From the NCBI GenBank assembly GCA_023700885.1, contig JAMPYA010000035.1, forward strand, positions 1 to 15,753: a DNA stretch of 15,753 nt, in the 5' to 3' direction. The notes beneath the pieces are model-generated. The model was not told where the DNA came from, did no database searches, and was given only the letters and a program-made list of their open reading frames with translations. Within the stretch, counting starts at the first letter, position 1; every line of letters starts with the position of its first letter. Positions 1-8,118 of the stretch are shown piece by piece. Source of the stretch: Flavobacteriaceae bacterium (GTDB taxonomy: Bacteria; Bacteroidota; Bacteroidia; Flavobacteriales; Flavobacteriaceae). Both the position numbers and the translations under genes were made by a program.

Positions 1-3000
1 ATCGGCTTAAAACATCAGAATTTAAAAAAATTGAGTCTGCATTTAAAAAATAAGAATGCTGTTAATGACGCTCCAACTATTGCACATCAACAACAAGCTG
101 CAAATTTAGAGCATGCTCATTTTTCCCATTTACACAACCATTCTCAATTCTCTATTTTACAATCAACTACAGCCATCAAAGACCTGGTTAAAACAGCTGC
201 AAAAATGGAAATGCCTGCTGTTGCCATTACAGATACGGCTAATATGATGGGCGTTTTTAGCTTTGTAAAAGAAGTATTGAACTATAACAAATCTGTAGAT
301 GCTCACAATCAAAATTTAGAAGAAGGAGAAGAACCTCAACAAATTTTAAAACCTATTGTTGGCTGCGAATTTAATGTTTGTGATAATCATTTAGATAAAA
401 GCAATAAAGACAATGGTTATCAAATTGTAATGCTAGCTAAAAATAAAAAAGGCTATCATAATTTAGCCAAAATGGCCTCTTTAGCTTATACCCAAGGTTT
501 TTATTATGTGCCTCGCATTGATAAAACCATTATTGAACAATATAAACAAGACATCATTGTACTATCTGGTAATTTGTATGGAGAAATTCCTGCTAAAATT
601 TTAAATATCGGAGAAACGCAAGCGGAAGAGGCCTTAGTTTGGTGGAAAGCACAATTTGGAGCTGATTTTTATTTAGAAGTGATGCGCCATCAACAAGCAG
701 ATGAAGATCATGTCAATGCTATTTTACAAGGATTTTCGAATCAATATAACATCAAACTTGTTGCAACAAACAATACCTATTACATCCATGAGAATGATGC
801 TGAAACTCACGATATTTTATTGTGTGTAAAAGATGGCGAAAAGGCCTCAACACCTATTGGCAGAGGGCGTGGATTTAGATACGGACTGTCTAACAACGAA
901 TATTATTTCAAGTCTCAAGAGCAGATGAAAAATCTGTTTGCAGACATGCCAGAGGCTATCCTCAACATCCAAGAAATCATCGATAAAATCGAAATCTATT
1001 CACTAGAACGAGATGTATTATTACCGAAATTTGGAATTCCTGAGGAGTTTATGGATCCATTAGATGAATTTGATGAAGAAAAAAGAGGTGAAAATACCTA
1101 TTTAAAATATTTGACCTATCAAGGCGCTGAACTTCGTTATCCGGAATTAACTCCGGAAATAAAAGAGCGACTTGATTTTGAATTAGAAGTAATTAAAAAA
1201 ACAGGGTATCCTGGTTATTTCTTGATCGTTCAAGATTTTATTGCCGAAGCGAGAAGAATGGGAGTTGCCGTAGGACCCGGAAGAGGTTCTGCTGCAGGTT
1301 CTGCAGTTGCTTATTGCCTTAAAATCACCAATATAGATCCGATTAAATATGACTTACTTTTTGAGCGTTTCTTAAATCCGGATCGAGTTTCTTTACCTGA
1401 TATCGATATCGACTTTGATGATGAAGGACGCCAACGCGTAATTGATTACGTAATTCAGAAATACGGAGCCAATCAAGTGGCACAAATTATTACCTACGGC
1501 ACCATGGCTGCTAAATCTGCCATCAGAGATACTGCCAGAGTGCTGGACTTACCACTTCCAGATACAGACCGATTGGCAAAATTAGTTCCGGATGCCAAAT
1601 TAGCCGATATTTTTGGCGATGATGAAAAGAGCAAAAAGAAAATTGCCAGCTTGTCTACTGAACATGGTCTTCGGGTAAATGAACTTCTCAATATTTATGA
1701 AGGTGATGATCTAGAAAGTCAAACTTTGAATCAGGCTAGAAAACTGGAAGGAACCTTACGAAATATTGGAACTCACGCTTGCGGAATAATAATTACTCCT
1801 GAAGACATTACCAATTTAATTCCTATTGCTACGGCAAAAGATTCGGACAATATGTTCGTAACTCAGTTTGATAATAGTGTTGTTGAAAGTGCCGGTTTAT
1901 TAAAAATGGACTTTTTAGGATTAAAAACCCTAACATTAATTAAAGATACCATCAAAATTATTAAGGCTATTCACAAAATTGAATTGGATCCTGACCATTT
2001 CCCTTTGGATGATGAAGAAACCTATCAACTTTTTCAAAAAGGTGATACCATTGGTATATTTCAGTACGAATCTGCCGGAATGCAAAAACACCTAAAGGCC
2101 TTAAAACCAACAGAATTTGGCGATTTAATTGCGATGAACGCTCTATATCGACCAGGTCCGATGGAATATATCCCACAATTTATCAGACGAAAACACGGCG
2201 ATGAACCTATTAGTTATGACCTTCCGGAAATGGAGGAATATCTAAAAGAAACTTATGGAATTACCGTGTATCAGGAACAGGTAATGCTACTTTCCCAAAA
2301 ATTAGCTGGATTTAGCCGAGGCGATGCCGATAAATTGCGAAAAGCCATGGGAAAAAAGATTTTTAGCGATCTGCAAAAACTGAAACCTCAATTTTTTGAA
2401 GGAGGTAAAGAACGTAATCATCCGGAAAAACAATTAGAAAAAATTTGGAAAGACTGGGAAGCATTTGCTGAATATGCATTTAATAAATCACACTCTACCT
2501 GTTATGCTTATATTGCCTATCAAACAGCCTATTTAAAAGCGCATTATCCGGCAGAATATATGGCCTCTGTATTATCTAATAATATGAGTGACCTTAAACA
2601 GGTGGCTATTTTTATGGAAGAGTGCAAACACCTTAACATCCCAGTTTTAGGACCAGACATCAACGAGTCTTATTATAAATTTTCTGTAAATAAAAAAGGT
2701 GCTATTCGATTTGGTATGGGTGCTATTAAAGGAGTTGGCGAAGGTGCGGTGGAAGCTATTGTTGAAGAACGCAAAAAAAACGGCCCATACTCGTCTGTTT
2801 TTGATTTAAGTAAAAGAGTTGAAGCAAGAGCTGTCAACAAAAAAGTGTATGACGGATTGGTTTTAGCCGGCGGATTTGATTCATTTTCTGGAACGCATCG
2901 AGCACAGTATTTTATGACTGATGATAGGGGGCAAACCACTATTGAAAAAATACTCCGTTTTGGTAGCCGATTTCAGGAAAATCAAAATTCTGCTCAAGTT

Positions 3001-3723
3001 TCTCTATTTGGAGCATCTTCAGAAGTACAGCTTCCCGAACCAGAAATTCAAGATTGCGAACCTTGGAACACCATGGAATTATTGCATAAAGAAAAAGAAG
3101 TGGTGGGTATGTACACATCTGCGCATCCACTAGATGATTTTAAACATGAAATAAAATTTGCCAACACCACCATCGCTTTATTTAAAAAACCAATTGAACA
3201 ATATATCAATCAAAATGTTTCTTTTGGCGGAATGGTGACACAGGTACAACACAGACTTACCAAAGATGGTAAAAGTTGGGCAACTTTTGTAATGGAAGAT
3301 TATGATGACAATCATGAATTTAAAATCTTCAATGAAGATTATTTAAAATACAGTCATTTTTTGAAAGAAAATCAGTTTTTATTTATCCGTCTTTCAATAC
3401 AGGAAGGTTTTAGGAATAAAGAAGGATTAACAGGAAACCCTCGAATTAAATATACTGATGTAAAATTACTACAGGATGTGATTAAATCTATCAGCGAAAA
3501 AATTACGATATATCTAGATATTACTGCCATCAACAAAAAGGAAATTGATCAATTAGAAAGTATCATCAGTAGTTTCAAAGGGACTAAAAACCTTTATTTT
3601 TCTATTGAAGATCAACAAGAAAAAATTAATTTAACAATGCCAAGTAGAAATCATAAAGTTACGATCAATAAAGAATTATTAAAAGAATTAGAATTGAATA
3701 AATGGGCTTATCGCATTAATTAG
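1..3723 (+). CDS. dnaE: DNA polymerase III alpha subunit (5'-partial; probable exonuclease-DnaE fusion)
   Basis: Replicative C-family DNA polymerase. The frame is open from base 1 to the TAG at 3721, 1240 codons. The in-frame TTG at 31 is not a credible start: no ribosome site precedes it, and the ten codons before it (IGLKHQNLKK) resemble the linker that follows an N-terminal DEDDh exonuclease in flavobacterial DnaE (family knowledge from memory). So the gene should begin outside the window. Numbering codons from base 1: PHP domain from about 41 (HLHNH at 43-47), polymerase core with catalytic D467 and D469 (PDIDID) and D637 (KMDFLG), a PGRGSAAGS loop, helix-hairpin-helix near 901-920 (GAIKGVGEGA), and an OB fold near 1070-1145. 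Polymerase catalytic residues are intact; several PHP metal ligands are replaced (T79, N258, Y260). The 3' end overlaps the convergent gldA by 8 bp. Identity is certain; the fusion is inferred. Confidence 0.96.
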   Translation: MGLKHQNLKKLSLHLKNKNAVNDAPTIAHQQQAANLEHAHFSHLHNHSQFSILQSTTAIKDLVKTAAKMEMPAVAITDTANMMGVFSFVKEVLNYNKSVDAHNQNLEEGEEPQQILKPIVGCEFNVCDNHLDKSNKDNGYQIVMLAKNKKGYHNLAKMASLAYTQGFYYVPRIDKTIIEQYKQDIIVLSGNLYGEIPAKILNIGETQAEEALVWWKAQFGADFYLEVMRHQQADEDHVNAILQGFSNQYNIKLVATNNTYYIHENDAETHDILLCVKDGEKASTPIGRGRGFRYGLSNNEYYFKSQEQMKNLFADMPEAILNIQEIIDKIEIYSLERDVLLPKFGIPEEFMDPLDEFDEEKRGENTYLKYLTYQGAELRYPELTPEIKERLDFELEVIKKTGYPGYFLIVQDFIAEARRMGVAVGPGRGSAAGSAVAYCLKITNIDPIKYDLLFERFLNPDRVSLPDIDIDFDDEGRQRVIDYVIQKYGANQVAQIITYGTMAAKSAIRDTARVLDLPLPDTDRLAKLVPDAKLADIFGDDEKSKKKIASLSTEHGLRVNELLNIYEGDDLESQTLNQARKLEGTLRNIGTHACGIIITPEDITNLIPIATAKDSDNMFVTQFDNSVVESAGLLKMDFLGLKTLTLIKDTIKIIKAIHKIELDPDHFPLDDEETYQLFQKGDTIGIFQYESAGMQKHLKALKPTEFGDLIAMNALYRPGPMEYIPQFIRRKHGDEPISYDLPEMEEYLKETYGITVYQEQVMLLSQKLAGFSRGDADKLRKAMGKKIFSDLQKLKPQFFEGGKERNHPEKQLEKIWKDWEAFAEYAFNKSHSTCYAYIAYQTAYLKAHYPAEYMASVLSNNMSDLKQVAIFMEECKHLNIPVLGPDINESYYKFSVNKKGAIRFGMGAIKGVGEGAVEAIVEERKKNGPYSSVFDLSKRVEARAVNKKVYDGLVLAGGFDSFSGTHRAQYFMTDDRGQTTIEKILRFGSRFQENQNSAQVSLFGASSEVQLPEPEIQDCEPWNTMELLHKEKEVVGMYTSAHPLDDFKHEIKFANTTIALFKKPIEQYINQNVSFGGMVTQVQHRLTKDGKSWATFVMEDYDDNHEFKIFNEDYLKYSHFLKENQFLFIRLSIQEGFRNKEGLTGNPRIKYTDVKLLQDVIKSISEKITIYLDITAINKKEIDQLESIISSFKGTKNLYFSIEDQQEKINLTMPSRNHKVTINKELLKELELNKWAYRIN

Positions 3724-4612
3724 CAGTTAATTCTTTAAATAATACAGCCAAATTTTTATTTTTTGGGATGATTTTTAACGCTCGTAATCCGTTTTGTTGA
3801 GCAAAATCAAATAATAAAGGACGCATATCTTCTTGGGTATTAAAAGTTAATTCCCAGGTAGCATCGTAAACATTTTCTACCTTGATTAAATTTGGTATAC
3901 TTCGTAAAAATTGCTCTTCAACACGCAAATCAAATTCAACTTCAATTAATTGTTTTTCAGAAGAACGCATCTGATTCAGTAATAAATCATCCAATAAATT
4001 CCCTTTATGCAATATGATAACACGATCACAAATAGCTTCTACTTCTTGTAAAATATGAGATGAAAATAATACGATTCTATCCTTTCCCAACGCTAGAATT
4101 AATTGTCTGATTTCTTCAATTTGATTGGGATCTAAACCGGTAGTGGGCTCATCTAAAATTAAAATAGACGGATTGTGTAAAATAGCTGCAGCCAAACCGA
4201 CACGTTGCCGATATCCTTTAGACAATTGATGAATTTTTTTATGAACTTCAGGAATTAAACCAACTTTTACAATAACTGCTTCTACCTCATTTTTAGCTAT
4301 TTGATGAATAGTTGCATGAAACTGCAAGTACTCTCTTACATACATTTCAGTATAAAGTGGGTTGTGTTCTGGTAAATATCCGGTTTGTTGCTGAAAGGTG
4401 GATAAATTCTCTGAAAGCAATAAATCTCTGAAATAAACAGCCCCTGAGGTAGGCTCTATAAAGCCGGTAAGAATTTTCATCAAAGTAGACTTTCCTGCGC
4501 CATTGGGACCTAACAAACCAACAATTTCTCCAGATTTTAGTTCTAATGAAATATTTTTTAAAGCAAATTGATTTCCGTATCGCTTGGTAATATCTTCTAC
4601 TCTTAAATTCAT
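3716..4612 (-). CDS. gldA: Gliding motility ABC transporter ATP-binding protein GldA
   Basis: A 298-residue cytoplasmic ABC ATPase. Visible motifs are Walker A at 35-43 (GPNGAGKST), signature LSKGY at 130-134, Walker B with D154 and E155 (ILILDEP), D-loop GLDP, and the switch histidine H186 (SSHIL). The Q-loop position reads E82 in GYLPEHNPLY, a form I associate with GldA. About 90 residues follow the nucleotide-binding core. In Flavobacterium, GldA works with the membrane proteins GldF and GldG and was found through gliding mutants; no gldF or gldG is present here. The ATG at 4612 lies 15 bp after the ktrA stop, so it is probably the last gene of a ktrB-ktrA-gldA operon. The closest alternative is a general ABC-2 type exporter ATPase. 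The ABC family is certain, the gldA name likely. Confidence 0.85.
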   Translation of the reverse strand: MNLRVEDITKRYGNQFALKNISLELKSGEIVGLLGPNGAGKSTLMKILTGFIEPTSGAVYFRDLLLSENLSTFQQQTGYLPEHNPLYTEMYVREYLQFHATIHQIAKNEVEAVIVKVGLIPEVHKKIHQLSKGYRQRVGLAAAILHNPSILILDEPTTGLDPNQIEEIRQLILALGKDRIVLFSSHILQEVEAICDRVIILHKGNLLDDLLLNQMRSSEKQLIEVEFDLRVEEQFLRSIPNLIKVENVYDATWELTFNTQEDMRPLLFDFAQQNGLRALKIIPKNKNLAVLFKELTAN

Positions 4613-4627
4613 ATTAATATTTAGAAA

Positions 4628-5275
4628 CTAATGAAATAGTTTATTAATATTTTTCTCTTCACCTGCTACAAATATTTCATCACCTTCATTTAATATAAAA
4701 TTGGCATTACTGATAATTACAGATTTTCCTTCGTGTTTTCTTATCAAAACGGTAATGTTGTATTTATTGCGTAAATCCAATTCTTGCAATGTTTTATTGG
4801 CTAATTTTGAGGGTACCTTTACGTTCATTAAAAGTATATTTTGATCTAAGACAAAACGATCTAAAACATTGGGATGCGTAAGCCTTTCAGATAGTTTCAA
4901 GGCCACTTCCTTTTCGGCCAAAATTACTTCATCAGCTCCAATTTTTAACAAAACTTCTTTTTGTAACTCACTATTTCCTTTAGCAATAATATAGTTGGCA
5001 CCCTTATTTTTTAAATAAGCAATCGTTAGAATTAGTGTTTCTAAATTGCTACTTAAACCTAAAATAATGGTTTTGAATTTATACAACTCCAACTCATCAA
5101 TTACCGCAGTATCTGAAACATCGGTATTGATTGCAACGGTTACAAAATCCTGAATATTATGAACTGTTATAGGATTTTTATCAATAGCCATAACATTATG
5201 ACCTTGTTCAAATAATCCTTTAGCTACTTCAAATCCGAAAGTGCCCAATCCAATAACTACATAATCTTTTGCCAT
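4628..5275 (-). CDS. ktrA: Potassium uptake regulatory subunit KtrA (single-RCK, TrkA family)
   Basis: Cytoplasmic gating subunit of a K+ uptake system. The protein has 215 residues. An N-terminal Rossmann RCK domain carries G9, G11 and G14 (VIGLGTFG) and an acidic D32 at the end of the second strand, the pattern for binding an adenine nucleotide. A TrkA-C domain occupies roughly residues 140-215 (LMNVKVPSKLANKTL onward, ending EGDEIFVAGE). One RCK unit is the KtrA arrangement; E. coli TrkA has two. The gene starts 14 bp after the stop of the membrane subunit ktrB, and gldA follows 15 bp downstream, so the three are probably one transcript. KtrA rings are known to bind ATP/ADP and control the KtrB pore. 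Calling it TrkA would be equally acceptable. Confidence 0.92.
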   Translation of the reverse strand: MAKDYVVIGLGTFGFEVAKGLFEQGHNVMAIDKNPITVHNIQDFVTVAINTDVSDTAVIDELELYKFKTIILGLSSNLETLILTIAYLKNKGANYIIAKGNSELQKEVLLKIGADEVILAEKEVALKLSERLTHPNVLDRFVLDQNILLMNVKVPSKLANKTLQELDLRNKYNITVLIRKHEGKSVIISNANFILNEGDEIFVAGEEKNINKLFH

Positions 5276-5289
5276 AATTTATTACTTAT

Positions 5290-6582
5290 TTATCCTAAAT
5301 TGATTTTTTCCTGTGGATATAAGATTCTTGGTTGATAATCTTTGGTAGTCTTAACCATTGCCAGTGATGCTGGCCCAATTCTTCCCAGATACATACATAA
5401 AATTAATACAATTTTTCCAAAGGTAGCAATTTCTGATGTAACTCCTGTTGATAATCCTACTGTTCCGGTTGCAGAAACAACTTCAAATAAGGTATTTAAA
5501 GGTGTAAAATTAGGATAAGCCAATAACAAGGAAACGGTTGCTATAAAAATCAACAGTACATATAAGGTTATAATGGCGTATGCTTTTAGAACAACAGCAT
5601 GAGGTATGTGTTTTTGGTTTACCACCACTGTTTTATCTCCTCTTAAAATTTTAAAAACCGGAACCATAGATACAAAAAAAGTGGTTGTTTTAATACCGCC
5701 GGCGGTAGAACCGGGAGAACCACCAATAAACATTAATATAATAACAATCATTAAAGTTACCGTATGTAAACTAGCGGTATCTATACTATTAAATCCGGCA
5801 GTCCTAGCTGTAACAGATTGAAATAAACTATCGGTAAATGAACTCAAAGTACTGTCTGTAAAATATAAAAACAAGGTTGGAACAATAATAAGTAGTAAAC
5901 TGGTAAAAATAACGATTTTAGAATGAAATCCCAGTCGCTGATGGGTAGAAAATTTTCTATACACTTCAAATACAACCACATAACCAATTCCTCCTACAAT
6001 AATAAGTGCCATTACTGTATATTTAATAATAGAATTCATACCTATTAAACTGTTGTCAAAAGTTGAAAATCCGGCATTACAAAAGGCAGAAATTGAATGA
6101 AAAACACCTTCATAGGCTGCATCACTCCAGCTTAGCCCTTGCAGATGAAAACCTATTGAAAGCAATACAAATCCGATAATTTCTGAAATAAAAGTAATCT
6201 TAAGGATAAACTTTAAAATTCCGGAGGAACTTTTCATCGAGATACTATCTTGTAATTTAGAAAATGAAACCTGTTGCTTTAAATCAATATTTCCTGAGAT
6301 TAATAAAATAAGAGAGGCGTTTAAAGTCATAATTCCAATGGCTCCTAATTGCATCAAAAACATTAAAACAATTTGCCCAGGCACATTAAAACCAGAGGTA
6401 TTTACTACGGTTAATCCGGTTACACATACCGCCGAAGTTGCTGTAAATAAAGCATCTATAAAACTGAGCCCTCCATCATGTTTTACAAATGGCATTTTTA
6501 AAAGAAAAGTCCCAAATAAAATAATGAAAATAAACGAAAGCATTAAATAATGCCACGGATTAAGTCGTAAGTTTTTTAACAT
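5290..6582 (-). CDS. ktrB: Potassium uptake transmembrane subunit KtrB (TrkH/KtrB family)
   Basis: Inner-membrane pore subunit of a K+ transporter, 430 residues from the ATG at 6582. Four pore-loop repeats are visible, each with the single filter glycine of the SKT superfamily: G56 (CVTGLT), G171 (CNAGFS), G263 (RTAGFN) and G376 (GTVGLS). The loop with GGSPGSTAGG, near 287-296, matches the intramembrane gate region of KtrB. A TTG seven codons upstream (6603) also opens the frame, but it lies inside a TAACTTTG promoter-like box and would give a poly-Phe start, so the ATG is preferred. It is the first gene of the ktrB-ktrA-gldA cluster. Family members import K+, often coupled to Na+; ion coupling cannot be read from the sequence. 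Confidence 0.93.
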   Translation of the reverse strand: MLKNLRLNPWHYLMLSFIFIILFGTFLLKMPFVKHDGGLSFIDALFTATSAVCVTGLTVVNTSGFNVPGQIVLMFLMQLGAIGIMTLNASLILLISGNIDLKQQVSFSKLQDSISMKSSSGILKFILKITFISEIIGFVLLSIGFHLQGLSWSDAAYEGVFHSISAFCNAGFSTFDNSLIGMNSIIKYTVMALIIVGGIGYVVVFEVYRKFSTHQRLGFHSKIVIFTSLLLIIVPTLFLYFTDSTLSSFTDSLFQSVTARTAGFNSIDTASLHTVTLMIVIILMFIGGSPGSTAGGIKTTTFFVSMVPVFKILRGDKTVVVNQKHIPHAVVLKAYAIITLYVLLIFIATVSLLLAYPNFTPLNTLFEVVSATGTVGLSTGVTSEIATFGKIVLILCMYLGRIGPASLAMVKTTKDYQPRILYPQEKINLG

Positions 6583-6600
6583 ACATTTCTTAAAAAAAAA

Positions 6601-6608
6601 CAAAGTTA
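6601..6608 (-). promoter_or_regulatory. Candidate Bacteroidota -7 box for ktrB-ktrA-gldA
   Basis: On the minus strand this reads TAACTTTG, an exact fit to the Bacteroidota -7 consensus TAnnTTTG. Transcription would begin near 6595, about a dozen bases before the ktrB ATG at 6582. The -33 element is weak: only a T-run lies about 22 bases upstream. The position excludes the upstream TTG (6603) as the ktrB start if the promoter is real. Confidence 0.45.
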
Positions 6609-6703
6609 ATTGAATATCTATTTATCGTATAAAAAAAAGAAATTATTTTCTAATAGGCATTAACATTTATTTTTTTAGACCTTTGTAAAAAATAAGTGGA
6701 TTG

Positions 6704-7402
6704 ATGAATAAAATTATAATGATTAAAGAATTGGGATTATTGGATTATGCTAAGGCTTTTGAAATTCAAACGGACTTGTTTAATGAAATTCTTCAAATAA
6801 AATCTATCAATCTAAAGCAAAACTCCCAACTTAAAACTCCTAATTATTTTTTGTTTGTAGAACATCCCCCTGTTTATACACTTGGAAAAAGTGGCGATAT
6901 CAATAATTTATTATTGACACAAGAACAGTTAGAACAACGCAATATTAGCTTTCATCAAAGTAATCGCGGTGGTGACATTACCTATCATGGTCCGGGTCAA
7001 ATAGTAGGATATCCTATTCTTGATTTAGACAATTTCTTTTCAGATATTCACGAATATATGCGTGTTTTAGAAGAAGTAATGATTGCAACTATTGCAGAAT
7101 ATGGCTTAAAAGGAGAACGCAGCGAAGGTGAAACCGGAGTGTGGCTAGATGTAGGCACCCCTTTTGCCCGTAAAATTTGTGCTTTAGGTGTTAAAACCAG
7201 CCGTTGGGTTACCATGCACGGTTTTGCTTTAAACGTAAGTACCAATCTTGGATATTTTGATCATATCATTCCGTGTGGAATTAGAGGAAAAGCGGTGACA
7301 TCTTTAGAGGCTGAGTTAGGAAAAAAAATACCTTTTGATGAAGTGAAATTAAAAATTCAAAATCATTTTGCCCATTTATTCAACGCAACATTTCAGCTTT
7401 AA
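6704..7402 (+). CDS. lipB: Octanoyl-[acyl-carrier-protein]:protein N-octanoyltransferase LipB
   Basis: Transfers octanoate from acyl carrier protein to the lipoyl-domain lysine of 2-oxoacid dehydrogenases and GcvH, the first step of endogenous lipoate synthesis; cytoplasmic. The 232-residue protein shows the full family signature: RGGDITYHGPGQ near residues 86-97, K157 in RKICALG, the acyl-accepting C191 in PCGIRG, and VTMHGFALN between them. The Lys/Cys pair matches the catalytic dyad known for E. coli and M. tuberculosis LipB. The ATG at 6704 is chosen over the adjacent TTG at 6701; a further in-frame ATG at 6719 is possible. The 3' end overlaps rnhB by 4 bp. No lipA is present in the window. 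Confidence 0.96.
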   Translation: MNKIIMIKELGLLDYAKAFEIQTDLFNEILQIKSINLKQNSQLKTPNYFLFVEHPPVYTLGKSGDINNLLLTQEQLEQRNISFHQSNRGGDITYHGPGQIVGYPILDLDNFFSDIHEYMRVLEEVMIATIAEYGLKGERSEGETGVWLDVGTPFARKICALGVKTSRWVTMHGFALNVSTNLGYFDHIIPCGIRGKAVTSLEAELGKKIPFDEVKLKIQNHFAHLFNATFQL

Positions 7403-7998
7403 AGTTCTAATTTAATTTGTTTTGGCAGCAATCTAAATGTCATGCGATGATGTTTAGTGGTCCCAAATTCATGTATGACTTTTCGGTGTAAAAGTGTTGG
7501 ATACCCCTTATTGTTGTTCCATTGATATTGCGGAAACTCTAAATGTAACGTTTCCATATATTCATCTCTGTAAGTTTTCGCTAAAATAGAAGCAGCTGCA
7601 ATACTTTGAAATTTAGCATCGCCTTTTACAATGGTTTGATGCGGAATTTTACCAAAAGGTTTAAACTTATTCCCATCAACAATAATAAATTTCGGACTTA
7701 CTTTTAACATTCCGATAGCCTGATGCATTGCCAAAATAGAAGCTTGTAAAATATTAATTTCATCAATTGTTTGAGAGTCAACAAAGGAAACTGCAAAATC
7801 AACCGCTTCTTGCTCTATAACAACTTTAAGTTCTTTTCGTTGTCGTTCACTCAATTGTTTAGAATCGTTTAACAAAGGATGCGAAAAATGTGCTGGCAAA
7901 ATAACAGCTGCTGCTACAACTGGACCGCATAAACAACCTCTGCCGGCTTCATCGGTACCACATTCTAATTCAAGTTCTTTAAAAAACGCTTTTAACAT
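7399..7998 (-). CDS. rnhB: Ribonuclease HII
   Basis: Removes ribonucleotides from DNA and RNA from RNA:DNA hybrids, a metal-dependent cytoplasmic nuclease. The 199-residue length is normal for the family. The hallmark GTDEAGRG gives catalytic D16 and E17; D108 (IVDGN) and D127 (VKGDAKF, followed by SIAAASILAK) complete the expected acidic set. DSKQLS at 45-50 and the C-terminal GYPT..H segment are also typical RNase HII. The gene converges on lipB with a 4-bp stop-to-stop overlap and diverges from the porin gene across a 120-bp spacer. I saw no clear promoter or strong ribosome site for it. Confidence 0.97.
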   Translation of the reverse strand: MLKAFFKELELECGTDEAGRGCLCGPVVAAAVILPAHFSHPLLNDSKQLSERQRKELKVVIEQEAVDFAVSFVDSQTIDEINILQASILAMHQAIGMLKVSPKFIIVDGNKFKPFGKIPHQTIVKGDAKFQSIAAASILAKTYRDEYMETLHLEFPQYQWNNNKGYPTLLHRKVIHEFGTTKHHRMTFRLLPKQIKLEL

Positions 7999-8074
7999 AA
8001 TTCAGAATCTACAAATACAAATTAAACAATTTTTTCTCAAAGCGCTTAGGTTTAAATTTATCGATGAAATCAAT

Positions 8075-8082
8075 TACCTTTG
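8075..8082 (+). promoter_or_regulatory. Candidate Bacteroidota -7 box for the porin operon
   Basis: TACCTTTG fits TAnnTTTG exactly. A TTTA at 8051-8054 sits 20 bases upstream, near the expected -33 position. Transcription would start near 8089, giving a leader of about 30 nt before the ATG at 8119. Assigned by consensus only. Confidence 0.5.
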
Positions 8083-8118
8083 TCTTTCAATTTTTGATAA
8101 ATCGATATAATCCATAAG

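Noticed and set aside
31..33. TTG as the dnaE start codon
   Set aside because: The frame is open upstream to base 1, there is no ribosome site, and the preceding residues match a known linker; treated as internal to a 5'-partial gene.
2673..3133. Overlapping minus- and plus-strand open frames inside dnaE
   Set aside because: They are alternative frames within a strongly conserved dnaE region and have no recognisable domain.
6678..6685. GACCTTTG as a lipB promoter box
   Set aside because: It matches TAnnTTTG in 7 of 8 positions, but has no -33 partner and would leave a leader of only about 12 bases; not strong enough to list.
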